DNA of 64,000 bases, from the NCBI GenBank assembly GCA_034440575.1, contig JAOTOL010001458.1, positions 57,501 through 121,500 of the forward strand, written 5' to 3'. This DNA is from Imbricaverruca yamaguchii (lineage: Eukaryota > Arthropoda > Thecostraca > Neoverrucidae). The notes under the pieces are model-generated. The model searched no databases. It was not told where the DNA came from and saw only the letters and a list, made by a program, of their open reading frames with translations. Positions 22,386-33,874 of this stretch are shown one piece after another (position 1 is the first letter of the stretch; every line of letters starts with the position of its first letter). Both the position numbers and the translations under genes were made by a program.

Positions 22386-25300
22386 CAAAGACATAAAGAC
22401 ATAAAGACATAAAAGATTAGTGCAACTATGAGCCACAAGGGCCATTCTTGGTTGCACTCTGTACACTGAACCAGTTGCCCACCAAATATGTCAATCAGCC
22501 CTCCCTGTAATACTGAAAATCAAGCCCTCTATTCTTATAATGATGGTCTATGCTGTTTTTAAAGATGTTCAATGTGCTGCTACTGACAATGTTTTCTGGC
22601 AGCTGATTCCAGTGTTCTACTACCCTGTTGGTGAAGAAAGTCTGCCTTAACCTTGTTCTGCTGTGGTTAACTTTAATTTTGAATTTATGACCTCTAATTG
22701 CATCATTTCTGTTCAATTCTAACATTTCCCCAAGAAATCCCCTCTCCAGACCATGGACAAATTTAAAGACCTCGATGAGATCTCCTCTCAGCCTTCTATA
22801 TATAAGTGAAAACATATTCAATTTCTTCAATCTTTCCTCATATGCCAGGTTGCTTATGCCATTAACCATTTTTGTAGCCCTCTTTTGTACTCTCTCTAAA
22901 AGCCAACAATCTTTTTCATAGCTAGGAGACCAAGCTTGGATGCAGTATTCCAAATGTGACCTGACATATGCACAGTAAATCTTTCTGATCACTTCCTCAA
23001 TTCTGTATGTTACATTCCTATTTATTGCCCAGAGCATTCTCAGTGCCTTCTTCCTGGCTTCCTTGGTCTGTTCTGATGCCCCAGTTTTGCGTTTTAGAAT
23101 AACACCTGAATCCTTCTCCTGTTGAGTCACTGGTAGCACTTGGTCACCCATCAAGTATGGAGCCTTCATATGTTGCTTACCTACATGCATGATTTTGCAC
23201 TTATCAAAATTAAATTTAATTTGCCATTCTTCGGACCACTTCACAAGTTCGTCTAGGTCTTTTTGCAGCGTGATATGCTCATCCTGACCTGTTATTGCCC
23301 TAAAGACCTTCAAATGATCAGCAAATTTCAAAACTTTACTGCTTAGGCCACTTTCAATGTTCTTTACAAATATAATGAACAGTAATGGCCCTAGTACTGA
23401 CCCCTGGGGGACTCCACTAAGAACATTTTGCCATGATGACTTTGTACCGTTTAGCATCACTCTTTGCTGTCTATCTGAAAGCCACAACTCTATCCATTTT
23501 AACATGCTACCTGCAATACCATGGGACTGAAGCTATATCATTAACCGTTTATGGGGTACCTTGTCAAAGGCTTTACTAAAGTCAAGATATGCTAAATCAA
23601 CCTGATTTCCCTGATCAAATTGTTCTGTGGCGAAGTTCAAAAAGTCCAAGAGGTTTGTGACACACGATCGTCCTTTTCTAAACCCATGTTGAGTATCTGG
23701 AATCAATCTGCTACCTTCCAGATAACTAACTATTCTCTCCTTGATAATCGATTCGAGTACCTTGTAGACTAGGGATGTGAGACTTACTGACCTATAGTTT
23801 TCAACTTTCCCTTTTTCTCCTTTCTTGAAAATAGGAACTACATTTGCCCTTTTCCAATCGGTTGGAATTTCAATTTGTGAAACTGATCTACAAAATAGTA
23901 TACTAAGTGGAAATGCCAGTTCCTTTTCATACAGCCAAATGTCACCCTAGCATAAATATCATCAGGTCCTGCTGCCTTGTTTGGCTGTATTTTCCTGATA
24001 TGATTGTAAACAACATCACTATCAATGAAATCAACATCATTTGTCAGATCCTATGTCACTGAACTATGTGTACGGTCGGCAGATTGGTCATATCTTCCAA
24101 AGTAAAAACTGATTTAAACTTTTTGCTCAGCTCGTCAACCATCTCACTATCCTCACCCAATGTAGTCCCGTTTACTTCCAGTGGACCAATTGTGCTGGAA
24201 ACTTTACTCAGCTTGTAGAAACGAAAGAACTTTTTACTGTCCCCATTACAGTTTCTAGGTAAATCCAGTTCCTTTGCTCGCTTTGCTGCTCTGGTTTTTT
24301 GCTTCACAGTGTCTCTAGCTTTTCTATATGCCTTTAGATTAACGACATTTGAGGCTTCTTTAAAGACTCTAAATGCAGTTTTCTTAGCCTTAATTGCTTT
24401 TATCAAGTCTGGTGTAAGCCATGCTGGCTTTCCTACCCTTCTTGTGCGTCTTTGCCCTTGGGGCATATGTCTAATCTGAATTTCCTTCAAGTAAGATTTG
24501 AATTTTTCCCACATTTCACAGGCATTTAAATTGGAGAATTCTTCTTCCCATCTGATGGCACTTAAAGCCGCTCTCATGCAGTCAAAGTCTGCTCTGTTGA
24601 AATTTGGAACCCTTACCGACTTATCCTTGATAATTTCCCCTACATGTGCCTTGAATCTAACTATGTTATGGTCACTTCTTCCCAGAGTTTCTCCTACAGT
24701 CAAGTCTTGAACCAAGTCACTTAAATCCGAGAATACAAGGTCCAAAAATGAGCCATGCCTGGTAGGTTCCGATACAAACTGGTGTAAGAACAGTTCCTCT
24801 TCAAGGCATTTCCTAAACATTTTGCATGATGGGGAGCCAATACCAGCATTTTCATAACCTTTGAGATTAAAGTCCCCAAGAATAACTCACTTCCTCTTAA
24901 AGTTTCTACTGATTTCCTCACAAATCACCTTGTCAAGCTCCAGTTGCTGATGATGTGGCAGGGTTCCTGACCGGTAGAAAGCTCCTATCCTAAGATAATT
25001 GCTGTTGCCTTTTCCCACAGTGACATCAAGCCAAATGGACTGCACAGACACATTTTTATCCCCACCTGCTACTTTTTGATAACTGAATAAGCTATTCATA
25101 TAGAGCATTACATCACCCCCTTTCATTGTTGGACCCCTATTGCACGAAAACATATTGTATCCCTGGATCTCATAGTCCTGCAAGTTATCTCCAAAATACC
25201 CTTCACTGACCCATGCCTCCGTAATGCAAACAAAATCTGGTTCCTCCTCAGGAACATAACACTTCTCACTTTCCATACTGAGGAGTTCTTTTATCACTAG

Positions 25301-25480
25301 ATGAACTATCACTCTGTCCCCTTGAACTGCTGCTGTCCCTCTTTGCAGACTTTGAGGTTCCATTGCCTTGGCTGACACTAAAATGAAACTCCGCAGCATG
25401 ATTATCTATAAATTGAATTCCTTCCCTTCGAGCAGATGACGAGCATGAGTCCGCAAACACTGCAGGACCATGACCAACGT
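22386..25480 (-). mobile_element. CR1-type LINE, nearly full ORF2, inactive
   Basis: Reading the minus strand from about 25400: an endonuclease domain (PDFVCITEAWVSEGYFGD, SIWLDVTVG, ILGDFNLKGYENA), a linker, then a reverse transcriptase with DFSKAFDKVPH, GVPQGSVLGPLLF and LKFADHLKVF. A C-terminal domain follows (CIQAWSPSYEKDCWLLERVQ), ending FQYYREG. The 3' UTR ends in three GACATAAA octamers (22386-22409). CR1 elements copy themselves by target-primed reverse transcription. Breaks: in-frame TGA in the endonuclease at about 24887, a frame change between the endonuclease/linker and RT near 24040, and TAG after PHKRLMI near 23535. The RT box FADD is mutated to FADH, removing a catalytic aspartate. 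No ORF1 is visible. Confidence 0.92.
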
Positions 25481-26840
25481 CGACCCTGTAATGCCTAAGT
25501 TAGCTACTAGTTTTGTTTATACTTTACAAATATTAGCACTGATGAACAACCAAATAGTTACCTCATTGCATGGCTGGACGAGTGTTGTGTATTAATTTGA
25601 CATACACGTCTGATGAAATAATGTGTTCTACTTAGGCCGTGCTCGACAAATTTGCTCATAATGCGTCCATTCACAGACTTCCTCAGTGATTCAACTATAG
25701 GGACATGGAGACCATTCAGGGGTTGTCCCTTCTCGAATGAAAATGCACGGAATCGCCCACCCACAGAAAAGCATAGCCAAATTGAAATTGAATGGTTTTA
25801 TGCCTAGAGATGAAAGTTGCCTGTGAATCAAATCTCCGCCTGCCCTGAAACAACAGCCGTTCCTTGGCACCAGCTGCACCTTTCGTCGCTCTTAGCACGC
25901 GCCCTGGAGGAGCTGTGAAAATCATGCGCACTGTAAGGGGGGCGGATACCGCCACCCTAAGATCTCGGCTCCTATGGAAGCTGGAACAACGATATTCACA
26001 GGGTGGATGGGTACGGTATTGAACTGCATTTTGAGACCATATCATGACCTTAGCCTAATATTTTCCAGTTCAAATGAGGTCGAAATTGAAAAATTACCTG
26101 GTTTTCCGCGACTTGGCTTGCCATTGTTATGGATCGCTGTGATTATGTTCAGATGCTCAAAAATGGGCATCAATGATGTTTTGGAAATTACTAATGGTAT
26201 AATACAGATATAACTTTATCAGATAATTACCTGCTCCAGTTACCGGAACCTGGCCGCCCGCCCAACTGTCCGTTGGGCGGCTCCGCGCAATCAGCTTCGC
26301 AAAGAAAGGAGTGAAATACATGAATCAAGTACGGAAACGCTTTGGTACACAAAGACAAACAGTAGTTTCCAGGATGTGTAGGGAGCAGCATGCAAAGTGA
26401 TATCAAACGCATGTTAGTATTTGCATTTATGACAACATTCCAGTTGATCAAGTCTAGTTCCATTAACCTTTCATGAACTTGACCTGACTTGACCTCGGTG
26501 ACCTAACATGACTTTGGAACTATCTACCATAACAACATACATCAAACAACAAGTGTTGCCAAGAGCACTTCCCATTTGCTAATATACGGGAAGCGCATCA
26601 GCGCCAATTTTGGTAATCGAGCACTGCGAGAGTTTTTAATTAATGCTTCCTAATTCAAAACACTTTCGCCAGATTTTCGCTTTTCTTACTTAAAATAACG
26701 CGTCGGTCATTTTGAAGCAGGTACGCAAACAATGGTGTATATCGGCTGGTAAAACCTGGGGCGATGTACCAAAAACCGGACGGGTGGCGGATATCGCTCC
26801 CCCCCCCCCACCCCTCCAGGGCGCGTATTAACGGCCTAAG
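25481..26840. other. Intergenic, no gene recognised
   Basis: Short frames only. A 23-base inverted repeat CCGCCCAAC-TGTCC-GTTGGGCGG lies at 26258-26280. AGGTCA/TGACCT words cluster at 26478-26512. A poly-C run at about 26800-26812 lies just upstream of the lectin exon. Confidence 0.55.
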
Positions 26841-26851
26841 GTCTTTTGCAG
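26841..26851 (+). other. 3' splice site of lectin gene A
   Basis: GTCTTTTGCAG ends at 26851, 17 bases before the ATG. The paralogue has TTCCTTTGCAG ending at 42020, also 17 bases before its ATG. Similarity between paralogues includes this site, supporting a 5' UTR exon further upstream. Confidence 0.6.
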
Positions 26852-26868
26852 ATTCATCTCCTGACAAA

Positions 26869-27687
26869 ATGGTGCCGTTGTTTGCACTGAGGCTACTTCT
26901 GCTGGTAACTACCGAGGCCACGATTGTGCAGAAGTCCTACAGAATAGCAGCGGTAGACAAGCAGTTTACGGCAGCCGTGCTGGGAACGGCCACAGACGGT
27001 CACCCATGCCAATGCGCGGTGCGCTGTTCAACGGACGACCGCTGCATGGCGATGCAGACAACGGCACGATCGTGCACCCTCATCGGGAGCATCCCGGACA
27101 GCAGTCAGCTGACTGGGGCCGTCGATACGCTCATCTATGTCGAGTCGACAACAGAGATGACTACTGCTCCTGCCACCACTACAACTCCGCCTGCCACCAC
27201 CACTGCCACCGCCGCTACCACAACTGTCACTACCACCATCACCACAACCACTACGACCACCATTCCTCTCACCACCAGATCAACCGAGACCTGTCCATAT
27301 GGTGGCTCTACACGCACCGATAACGTGTGCTACTACTTCATGGAAGGGACCTCGACAATGGCATGGACAGCGCAGGATACCGCCTGTAAAGACACGTACG
27401 GCAGTTCCAGCGCCATTGCGACGTTCGTCAACGCAGCCCAATATGCTTATCTGAGACCACTGGCTGTAAACTCCAGTAACGGGTTCTGGGTGGGCGCTCG
27501 CAGGATGGCAAACGGCAGCTTTGCGATGGTCCAGTCGTCCGACAACAGCTTCTGGCCGTCCAAGTGGTGCAGTGGAGAGCCGGGTATCGACGGGGACTAC
27601 GCGTTCATAAACAGAGGCGGTTGTATGCTTGCACTTGCCGACAGTGTTGGTTTTCTGTCATATCGCATCTGTCAGGTGATGTTGTAA
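26869..27687 (+). CDS. Secreted PAN-like/C-type lectin A
   Basis: A 272-residue frame whose ATG follows a splice acceptor. Residues 1-17 (MVPLFALRLLLLVTTEA) are a signal peptide. Residues about 25-90 form a five-cysteine PAN/apple-like domain (CQCAVRCSTDDRCMAM ... CTLIG). A ~50-residue Thr/Pro-rich linker follows. From CPYGGSTRTDNVCYYF a long-form C-type lectin domain runs to the end (ACKDTYG, FVNAAQYAYL, FWVGARR, WCSGEPG, GGCMLA, YRICQV). The usual EPN/QPD carbohydrate motif is GEPG and the WND motif is absent, so classical calcium-dependent sugar binding is doubtful. The likely role is an extracellular recognition or adhesion protein; linker threonines are probable O-glycan sites. It is the shorter of two paralogues (the other is at 42038). 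The 3' flank to about 27840 is also conserved between them. Confidence 0.85.
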   Translation: MVPLFALRLLLLVTTEATIVQKSYRIAAVDKQFTAAVLGTATDGHPCQCAVRCSTDDRCMAMQTTARSCTLIGSIPDSSQLTGAVDTLIYVESTTEMTTAPATTTTPPATTTATAATTTVTTTITTTTTTTIPLTTRSTETCPYGGSTRTDNVCYYFMEGTSTMAWTAQDTACKDTYGSSSAIATFVNAAQYAYLRPLAVNSSNGFWVGARRMANGSFAMVQSSDNSFWPSKWCSGEPGIDGDYAFINRGGCMLALADSVGFLSYRICQVML

Positions 27688-27689
27688 GC

Positions 27690-29242
27690 CTGCTCCTTGC
27701 ACGACAGAATAATGGCGCTTTCCCAAGAAGCCAGGTTTTCGTGAATACTCATGCTTATTTAACCACATCCGGTAAGAGCGCCATGCCATTCAACGGACAG
27801 AATTGTTCTCATAGGGATCGGTGATATTGTTCGTGTTATGCTCTTCCATTAGCATGATCGCAGGAGGACCTCTCACATAACGCCAGCTGGTGGGAGGGAG
27901 GGAAAACATGTTTCTGCGTGACACCTATACCTCGGATTCTACCGAAACTAGAAAAGCAACACTTCCAGTGAAGGCTGCTGCAGTAATGAACTCTCCTAGC
28001 TATAATTTTGACGACCATATGTCAAGGTGTTCATGGTGAAACGTTGTCTAATGTGTCACGTTTTGATGGTTTTGTAGTTAATAGATTACTTTCATTAATT
28101 CTACAGACAGAATATGGGCAAGCTTCAGCCGGATTGTCGACATATGTACGCATTACCTGAAATAGGACATATCAGATTCATTGAACGGCAAAAAGGTTTA
28201 AACAATCACTACATGTGGCAGCATTATCTCCCCACACCCTATTCTAAGCAGTCCAGGTACACGTAATATCAGTTGAACATGAGATTAATTGACAGCAGTT
28301 TGACCAGCAAATGAAACAGTGTTGCACATAAGCATCCTAGCAATGTGGATAGTTGACAACTTCTTCCACGAAGATCAATTTCCAACCACTGCATATCCAA
28401 CAGGTGCTACTCTGTCATCACGTCCATTCAGTTGTCTGGGAACACAAACTGAAATAGAGATCTCCATGTCGCCGGGCGTGGGTGGTGGCTACGGGTGGTG
28501 TAGTCCATCGCCACCGAAGCCAACTCATGATAATATATACATAGTCACGATAATTGCCTGTACAATACACCTAAATATATATAAAGCGCCCTGGCTACAC
28601 AGGAGTCAGAGTGGGCGCTGCGCCGCCGCACCACCACCTGCACGAGATCGTTATGCCAGCCGGTCGGTCGATTTGGCACCCCCGAAGTTCGTATATTTAT
28701 GGACGAATCGCAATAATTGTTACTGCATGCGATGTGTGTTTTAATTTGTAGCAACGCACACCGTTTTATTACAATATGCCTGTCCGTATGTCGGTGGGAA
28801 ATATCCATCGCAATATGCGAACGATATGGGGTTGTAATGATGCTTGAGTATCACAGGTCACAAGTCCAATTCATCGAAGCTTAGTTCAGGTCAACGTGGC
28901 AAAATTGGCTGGTGTTGAAATTTATGCCAAAGTGGCCTGTAATATTTTTCAATGCTTTGATCTTAGTTAGGTGGCAGCTTGTTCATCTCAGAACATTACT
29001 ACCGTTAGTTCCATAAGCCATCTAACATGGGAAATATATATAGGTGTCAGTTCATAGAACACCCCATCACCCTATAGATCACTATATATTTTTTCGTTGT
29101 ATATTTGCCGTTACTCAAAGCACGACAAGAGCTTATTTATTGTGTCGTGTGACCTGCGTGATGCTTTATCACTGCCTGTCTCTCGACGTGCACACTGATA
29201 GATTGCTGTAAATTGCGTGTTGCGTTGACAATAGCGTCATCT
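27690..29242. other. 3' flank of lectin A and intergenic DNA
   Basis: 27690-27840 matches 43237-43390 (CTTGCACGACAGAATAATGG, GAGCGCCATGCCATTCAACG) and is probably 3' UTR plus flank. Beyond that no gene is visible. A frame at 28319-28744 lacks a domain. Confidence 0.5.
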
Positions 29243-29256
29243 CAATACTTTTGTGA

Positions 29257-29442
29257 GGGGCGAGGATGGCCGAGTGGTTAAGGTGTCGGGCTATGGGTAC
29301 GAAAGGTCCCGTGCTCGACTCTATCGCCACTCAGGACAATTCCCAATCCCGCGGCCCAACGGTGAAACAGTGTCGGCGGCGCCATTAGCCGTGAATGTGC
29401 ATAAAGTATGTCGCGAACCAACCAATAAACAAACAAACAAAC
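29257..29442 (+). mobile_element. tRNA-derived SINE, family 1, with perfect TSD
   Basis: A tRNA Ser/Leu-like head (GAGGATGGCCGAGTGGTTAA, B box GGTCCCGTGCTCGAC) is joined to a body with CCCAATCCCGCGGCCCAACG and GCCATTAGCCGTGAATGTGC, and an (AAAC)n tail. The 14-base direct repeat CAATACTTTTGTGA at 29243-29256 and 29443-29456 is perfect, marking exact borders and a comparatively young insertion. Confidence 0.95.
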
Positions 29443-29459
29443 CAATACTTTTGTGATTT

Positions 29460-29980
29460 TCATTCAGTCGATATCGACATAATTCATTGGGGAGTTAGCC
29501 CTGGTGTAACACTTGCCTGCCTTTAGTGATTGTAGGAATATACACGCAAGTAAGTCCAGGCAGTCCGGTGAACTGCAGATATTTCGGACATCTGAAATGC
29601 GACGGATTACTGTCTGTAAAGTATTCCGACCTTCCCAACAGAATTTCGACTGAGATGTTAACATACAATGAACTTACGCGTCCGCAGCCTATTGTACCTA
29701 AATCTGGTCAACCTAGATTGGAAGAGTTCTAATTTGTGGAAAATCGGTGTCAAATAAAGTTGTATTCACAGCATTCTCCATACAATGCTTTAGCCGTGCC
29801 CAAGACAACATATACGCAAGTTATACTTGACCAATACCAATCTGGTATGATGACAGAAGTGTGCTATACTAATCTACTGCGCCACTTTTACCTAAACATG
29901 ACCTTACAAGCATGATGCGACCTTTAGCTACCAATCTTAGCTGGAATATCGACATCAGAGTAGCGGAAAAGTAGCTATGT
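29460..29980. other. No gene recognised
   Basis: AT-rich; frames of about 65 codons only. Confidence 0.5.
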
Positions 29981-29981
29981 T

Positions 29982-30308
29982 CATAAAGACATAAAGACAT
30001 AAAACATTAGTGCAACTATGAGCCACAAGGGCCCTTCTTGGTTGCACTCTGTACACTGAACCAGTTGCCCACCAAATCTGTCAATCAGCCCTCCCTGTAA
30101 TACTGAAAAACAAGCCCTCTATTCTTATAATGATTGTCTAATAGACAATCATTATAAGAATATAGGGCTTGCTTTTCAGTATTACAGGGAGGACCGATTG
30201 ACAGTTTTGGTGGGCAACTGGTTCAGTGTACAGAGTGCAACCAAGAAGGGCCCTTGTGGCTCATAGTTGCACTAATCTTTTATGTCTTTATGTCTTTATG
30301 TCTTTATG
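29982..30308. mobile_element. CR1 3' end folded into a ~330-bp near-perfect palindrome
   Basis: A minus-strand CR1 terminus (octamer tail at 29982, through GCCCTCTATTCTTATAATGA) is joined at 30141 to its own reverse complement, which runs back out to an octamer tail at 30308. Arms are about 160 bases with a single-base spacer and only a handful of mismatches. The right arm has one extra octamer. Confidence 0.93.
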
Positions 30309-30555
30309 AAAACCGGCCAGCTGGATGAACTTTAAAACAGCATAGACAATGTCTATGCTGTTTTAAAGATGTTCAATGTGCTGCTACTGACAATGTTTCC
30401 TGGCAGCTGGTTCCAGTGTTCTACTACCCTGTTGGTGAAGAAAGTTTGCCTTTACCTTGTTCTGCTGTGGTTAACTTTAATTTTGAATTTATGACCTCTA
30501 AGAGGAGGTCATATGACCTCTAAGCTAGGAGGTCATCCTGATGACCTCCTAGCAA
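30309..30555 (-). mobile_element. Continuation of the same CR1 with further small palindromes
   Basis: 30330-30368 is an 18-base-arm palindrome (CTTTAAAACAGCATAGAC, AAT spacer). From its right arm the minus-strand CR1 sequence resumes where the first block stopped (ATGCTGTTTTAAAGATGTTC ... GAATTTATGACCTCTAA). It ends in a cluster of GACCTC/GAGGTC inverted repeats, the clearest with 13-base arms GCTAGGAGGTCAT / ATGACCTCCTAGC at 30524-30553. Confidence 0.9.
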
Positions 30556-30559
30556 TTTG

Positions 30560-30955
30560 TGTTTGAAAATGCGTAAGTGCGTTCTTACTACACGGTGCAA
30601 AATTAAAGGTTGTCCGGTACCGAAAATTTCAATGCGCTGAGATGTTTGCCTAGAAAATATGTGAATGAGAAACGACAGGCGCGAAGCTCCACTCTCTGAG
30701 TATCGGATCGACTGTTGGTTGCTAGTTCACGTTGCATTGAACATTTACTTAGCTTTCCATGACTAAATTTGTTAAATCACAAACGGGAACCGAAACCGAA
30801 CATGCAGTCCTTCTGGTAGCTAGTTGATGCGATGTATTTGGAATGCATGAAGCAGCGAAAAAGAAAGGCATGCATTCCTTGTGCGCTGTGCATATGACTG
30901 ACCGTTAAGCTGTGTTGTGCTCCTTTCTTCACGATTGGCGCTCGGATGCCTCCAA
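30560..30955. other. No gene recognised
   Basis: Nothing supported on either strand. Confidence 0.5.
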
Positions 30956-32745
30956 TTTGTCCCGATAGAAGGGCTCGATTTGGAAAATCTAACTTGGGTT
31001 GGATTATCCGTCACAACATGTGACTTCCTCCGTAGTGGATGTGCGGAGGTACAATGGGTTCAGCCTTTAGCCAAGTATGTATCACTGGCATTAGTACTTA
31101 GCAATATGGTGATGGCTTATGTGATAGATGATTGAGAGTCAGTAATGTTCAATTATGTCAAAATATCACATGCTCAACAGATATCACATGCTCGGTAGAA
31201 TGCGCACAATTGATCAGAACTTAAAAATGGCAAAGTGAAAATCATTGGAACGAGCATGCAGCGGCATGTCAGCGAAGAATTTCTACCTCGTGGAGAAGAC
31301 CAGCAGAGAAATGGCTCTGCTTGAGGACCTCAGAAGAGATTGGACACTCCGCCGACACTAGATACCCGTCGTTCTGCAATGTTAGCAACAGCGGCAAAAC
31401 CTTCGTCATAATTTCCACATTTTCATAGTATTCCTAGTTTCAAATTCGGTCACGTATAGGAATCAAGTCAGCCCTGCCACAAAACAAAACCTAGTTCGTG
31501 TTTACCGAAATAAATAGCATGAACTGATGAATAGTAAGATGTGCTATATTCCCATCCTGCTAAATACAATAAACCAAGTTACATACTGGCGTTGGTTTTG
31601 TTGCCGCATTTGTAGAATTGCGATTGTCCATCGCGTGGGCTCTGCCGCCCGTAGGTACAGGAACTATGCCTGTGCGTTGTCGCTCTGATGCGTTGCGTGT
31701 TGAGTTGTCGCTCATAGACGGCGGCAGTGTAAAGCTCCAGGTGCAATTAGACCGATCAGCTGACCTATGAGAGTGGGCGGCACTAGACTAAGGGACTACC
31801 GGAAGCACCCACTGTCGGGTTGTGCTGTTGAGCGCGAGAGTTGGCCGGGGGCGGACTGATATGGACTTTGATTCTTGAATCTGATTGGAAGACCAAGCAA
31901 GGAGAGATGCCAATGCCATGGGTGGCATGAAGAAAGCCTATTTTAGCGGACCTGAAGAGTGAATAACAAGCTAAATGCAATCGCAATAGACACCACAGAC
32001 CACAGGCCGAAGCACGAAAACCACAACCGAACCTAGCATAAGTGCACGCACAGACCACACTCACTTACTGTTCACCGTGAGCGAGCAGACACCACAACAG
32101 TGTTAATAATGTTTTTTTCGTTTGGTGTATGATGTCGAAACGTGCACGGTAAGATGCCGAAATTTCCCGTTGAATTATTGTTGCTTGATTTGCTCTTGAC
32201 GTCTTTAAGAATCAAAGTTGAGGCAATGGTGCACTTACGACTGTACCTTTATCATTGGTTTTGACATTCATAGTTTAGGAAGTGCTATATGTTGGATAGC
32301 GAGTAAATAAAACCTACGCAACGAATGGGCATTTTATGCTAAGTGACATAGGTCATCTCTTTACCTGGAATTCCATTGTAAAATATCCCTGTACAGTCAT
32401 CCCTTATAGAGAGCATGAGCATGGCAATTATGCACGAGATAAAGCAAGGATTTCAATGAAGTGTCCAGAAACTGGTATATGGTACCCTATTTCACGAATA
32501 ATGTATCACTACTCCACAGTCTTTACTACTATCGCCAAACACACTTATCCTTCTCTTAAGCCGGAAGCACGAAATCTGCAGGGTGGAATGCTCTGTTGTG
32601 AACCCGCTTTACTATGATTTTCAAGACCCCAGGTCGATGCCACTAGACACAAATGGCAGGATTCTCTTAGGTCGTATGTTGACATACGCCATTCGTCGTG
32701 AACCCAATTGAAGCTGATCATGTTTACTTACATACATATTATGGA
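30956..32745 (+). repeat. Segmental duplication copy A, part after lectin
   Basis: Matches 44405-45090 in order: GAAGGGCTCGATTTGGAAAA, GTATGTATCACTGGCATTAG, CAACAGATATCA, GGCCGGGGGCGGACTGAT, and CTGCAGGGTGGAATGCTCTG, then TGACATACGCCATTCGTCGT. Copy A is longer, with several interposed unique stretches. No conserved reading frame was found, so the shared sequence is probably non-coding. Confidence 0.78.
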
Positions 32746-32757
32746 TGCCCCTAATTT

Positions 32758-33065
32758 GTATAATCTCTTTTTCGTCTTGGGGGCATCCTTTTCGTCCTGG
32801 AGGGCCTCTTTTTCGTCCTGGAGGGCCTCCTTTTCATCCTAGAGGGCCTCCTTTTCGTCCTGGAGGGCCTCCTTTTCGTCCTGAGGGCCTGCGTTCGTCC
32901 TGAGGGACCTGTTTTTCGTCCTGGGGACCTCTTTTTCGTCATGAGGGCCTCCTTTTCGTACTGGGGGCCTCTTTTTCGTCCTGGAGGCCTCCTCAAATTT
33001 CAGGGGGGGGGGCGCCCCCAGTCTCACGGAAGGGGGGGGATTTCCCCCGCTGCCCTCCGGTGGCG
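32758..33065. repeat. ~23-bp array, TTTTCGTCCTGGAGGGCCTCC type
   Basis: About ten units of TTTTCGTCCTGGAGGGCCTC (32765-32995). Two poly-G / GGCGCCCCC / poly-G patches follow, to 33065. The minus-strand frame reads as a Lys/Arg-rich repeat (RTKRRPS) and is most likely an artefact of the array. Confidence 0.9.
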
Positions 33066-33069
33066 ACGC

Positions 33070-33870
33070 CCCTGCTTTGGAGTATGTGTTGTCTAGATAT
33101 CGTGCATACTCCACACTTCATGCGAATCGGTGTTGATGCTGGGCCTGCTATGGTCTGCTAGTTGCTGCCACATGATAGTATTGTGCCATATATTACGTCA
33201 TTGAATGATGTGCAATTTCATTTAGTTCCGCTGAGGAAATACGGCGAAATAAATTATATTCTTATTTCTCTTGTTCCGACAATTCCCGGCGACAGAGCAA
33301 TCCTGATGTACCGCTGAGCCCTAATGCATCTTATGACTTTGCATCAATTGCATTGCAAAATTGCTTTGAGTTCACAGAACTCAGGTAGGGTCTCTGGAAC
33401 CACACACATGGGCCTAAAAATCTTATCGGAACCCCGATAATTCGCACAGGAACCCACAATAATTTCGCTGTGGCCCAAATTATTTGGTCGTGGTCCCCAT
33501 AAAAAAACGCACCGGTGAAATAACAATACAAGCGGAAGATGAAAAAAAACACCGAAGAAGTTCAAGCCTCACTGTGTCCCGCAAAATTCGGCAGGGCCTT
33601 AACATTGGCTGGATCCCTAAATGAACACACCAAGATCTATAAAAAAAAACATGTGGTGGTATTCCAAGCGCCACTGACCCCAAAGACAGCATCCGGAAGG
33701 AGTGAAAAGGGAAATTTTCACTTTCTAAGTGATATATGCAGGTGTACGTTCCAGCATTCAGGGGTGTGGGCTGATTTATGAATGGTTGCCAGAACAAAAA
33801 CTTTCGAGCCGGGGAGGGGGGAGGGGATGAAATCTGGTGACTTTGAAACCATGGTGGTAGATTTGGTCTA
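33070..33870. other. No gene recognised
   Basis: Overlapping short frames on both strands without domains. Confidence 0.45.
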
Positions 33871-33874
33871 TTCC

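Noticed and set aside
32751..33114. Lys/Arg-rich basic protein on the minus strand
   Set aside because: It is a direct reading of the 23-base array and shifts frame with unit-length changes.
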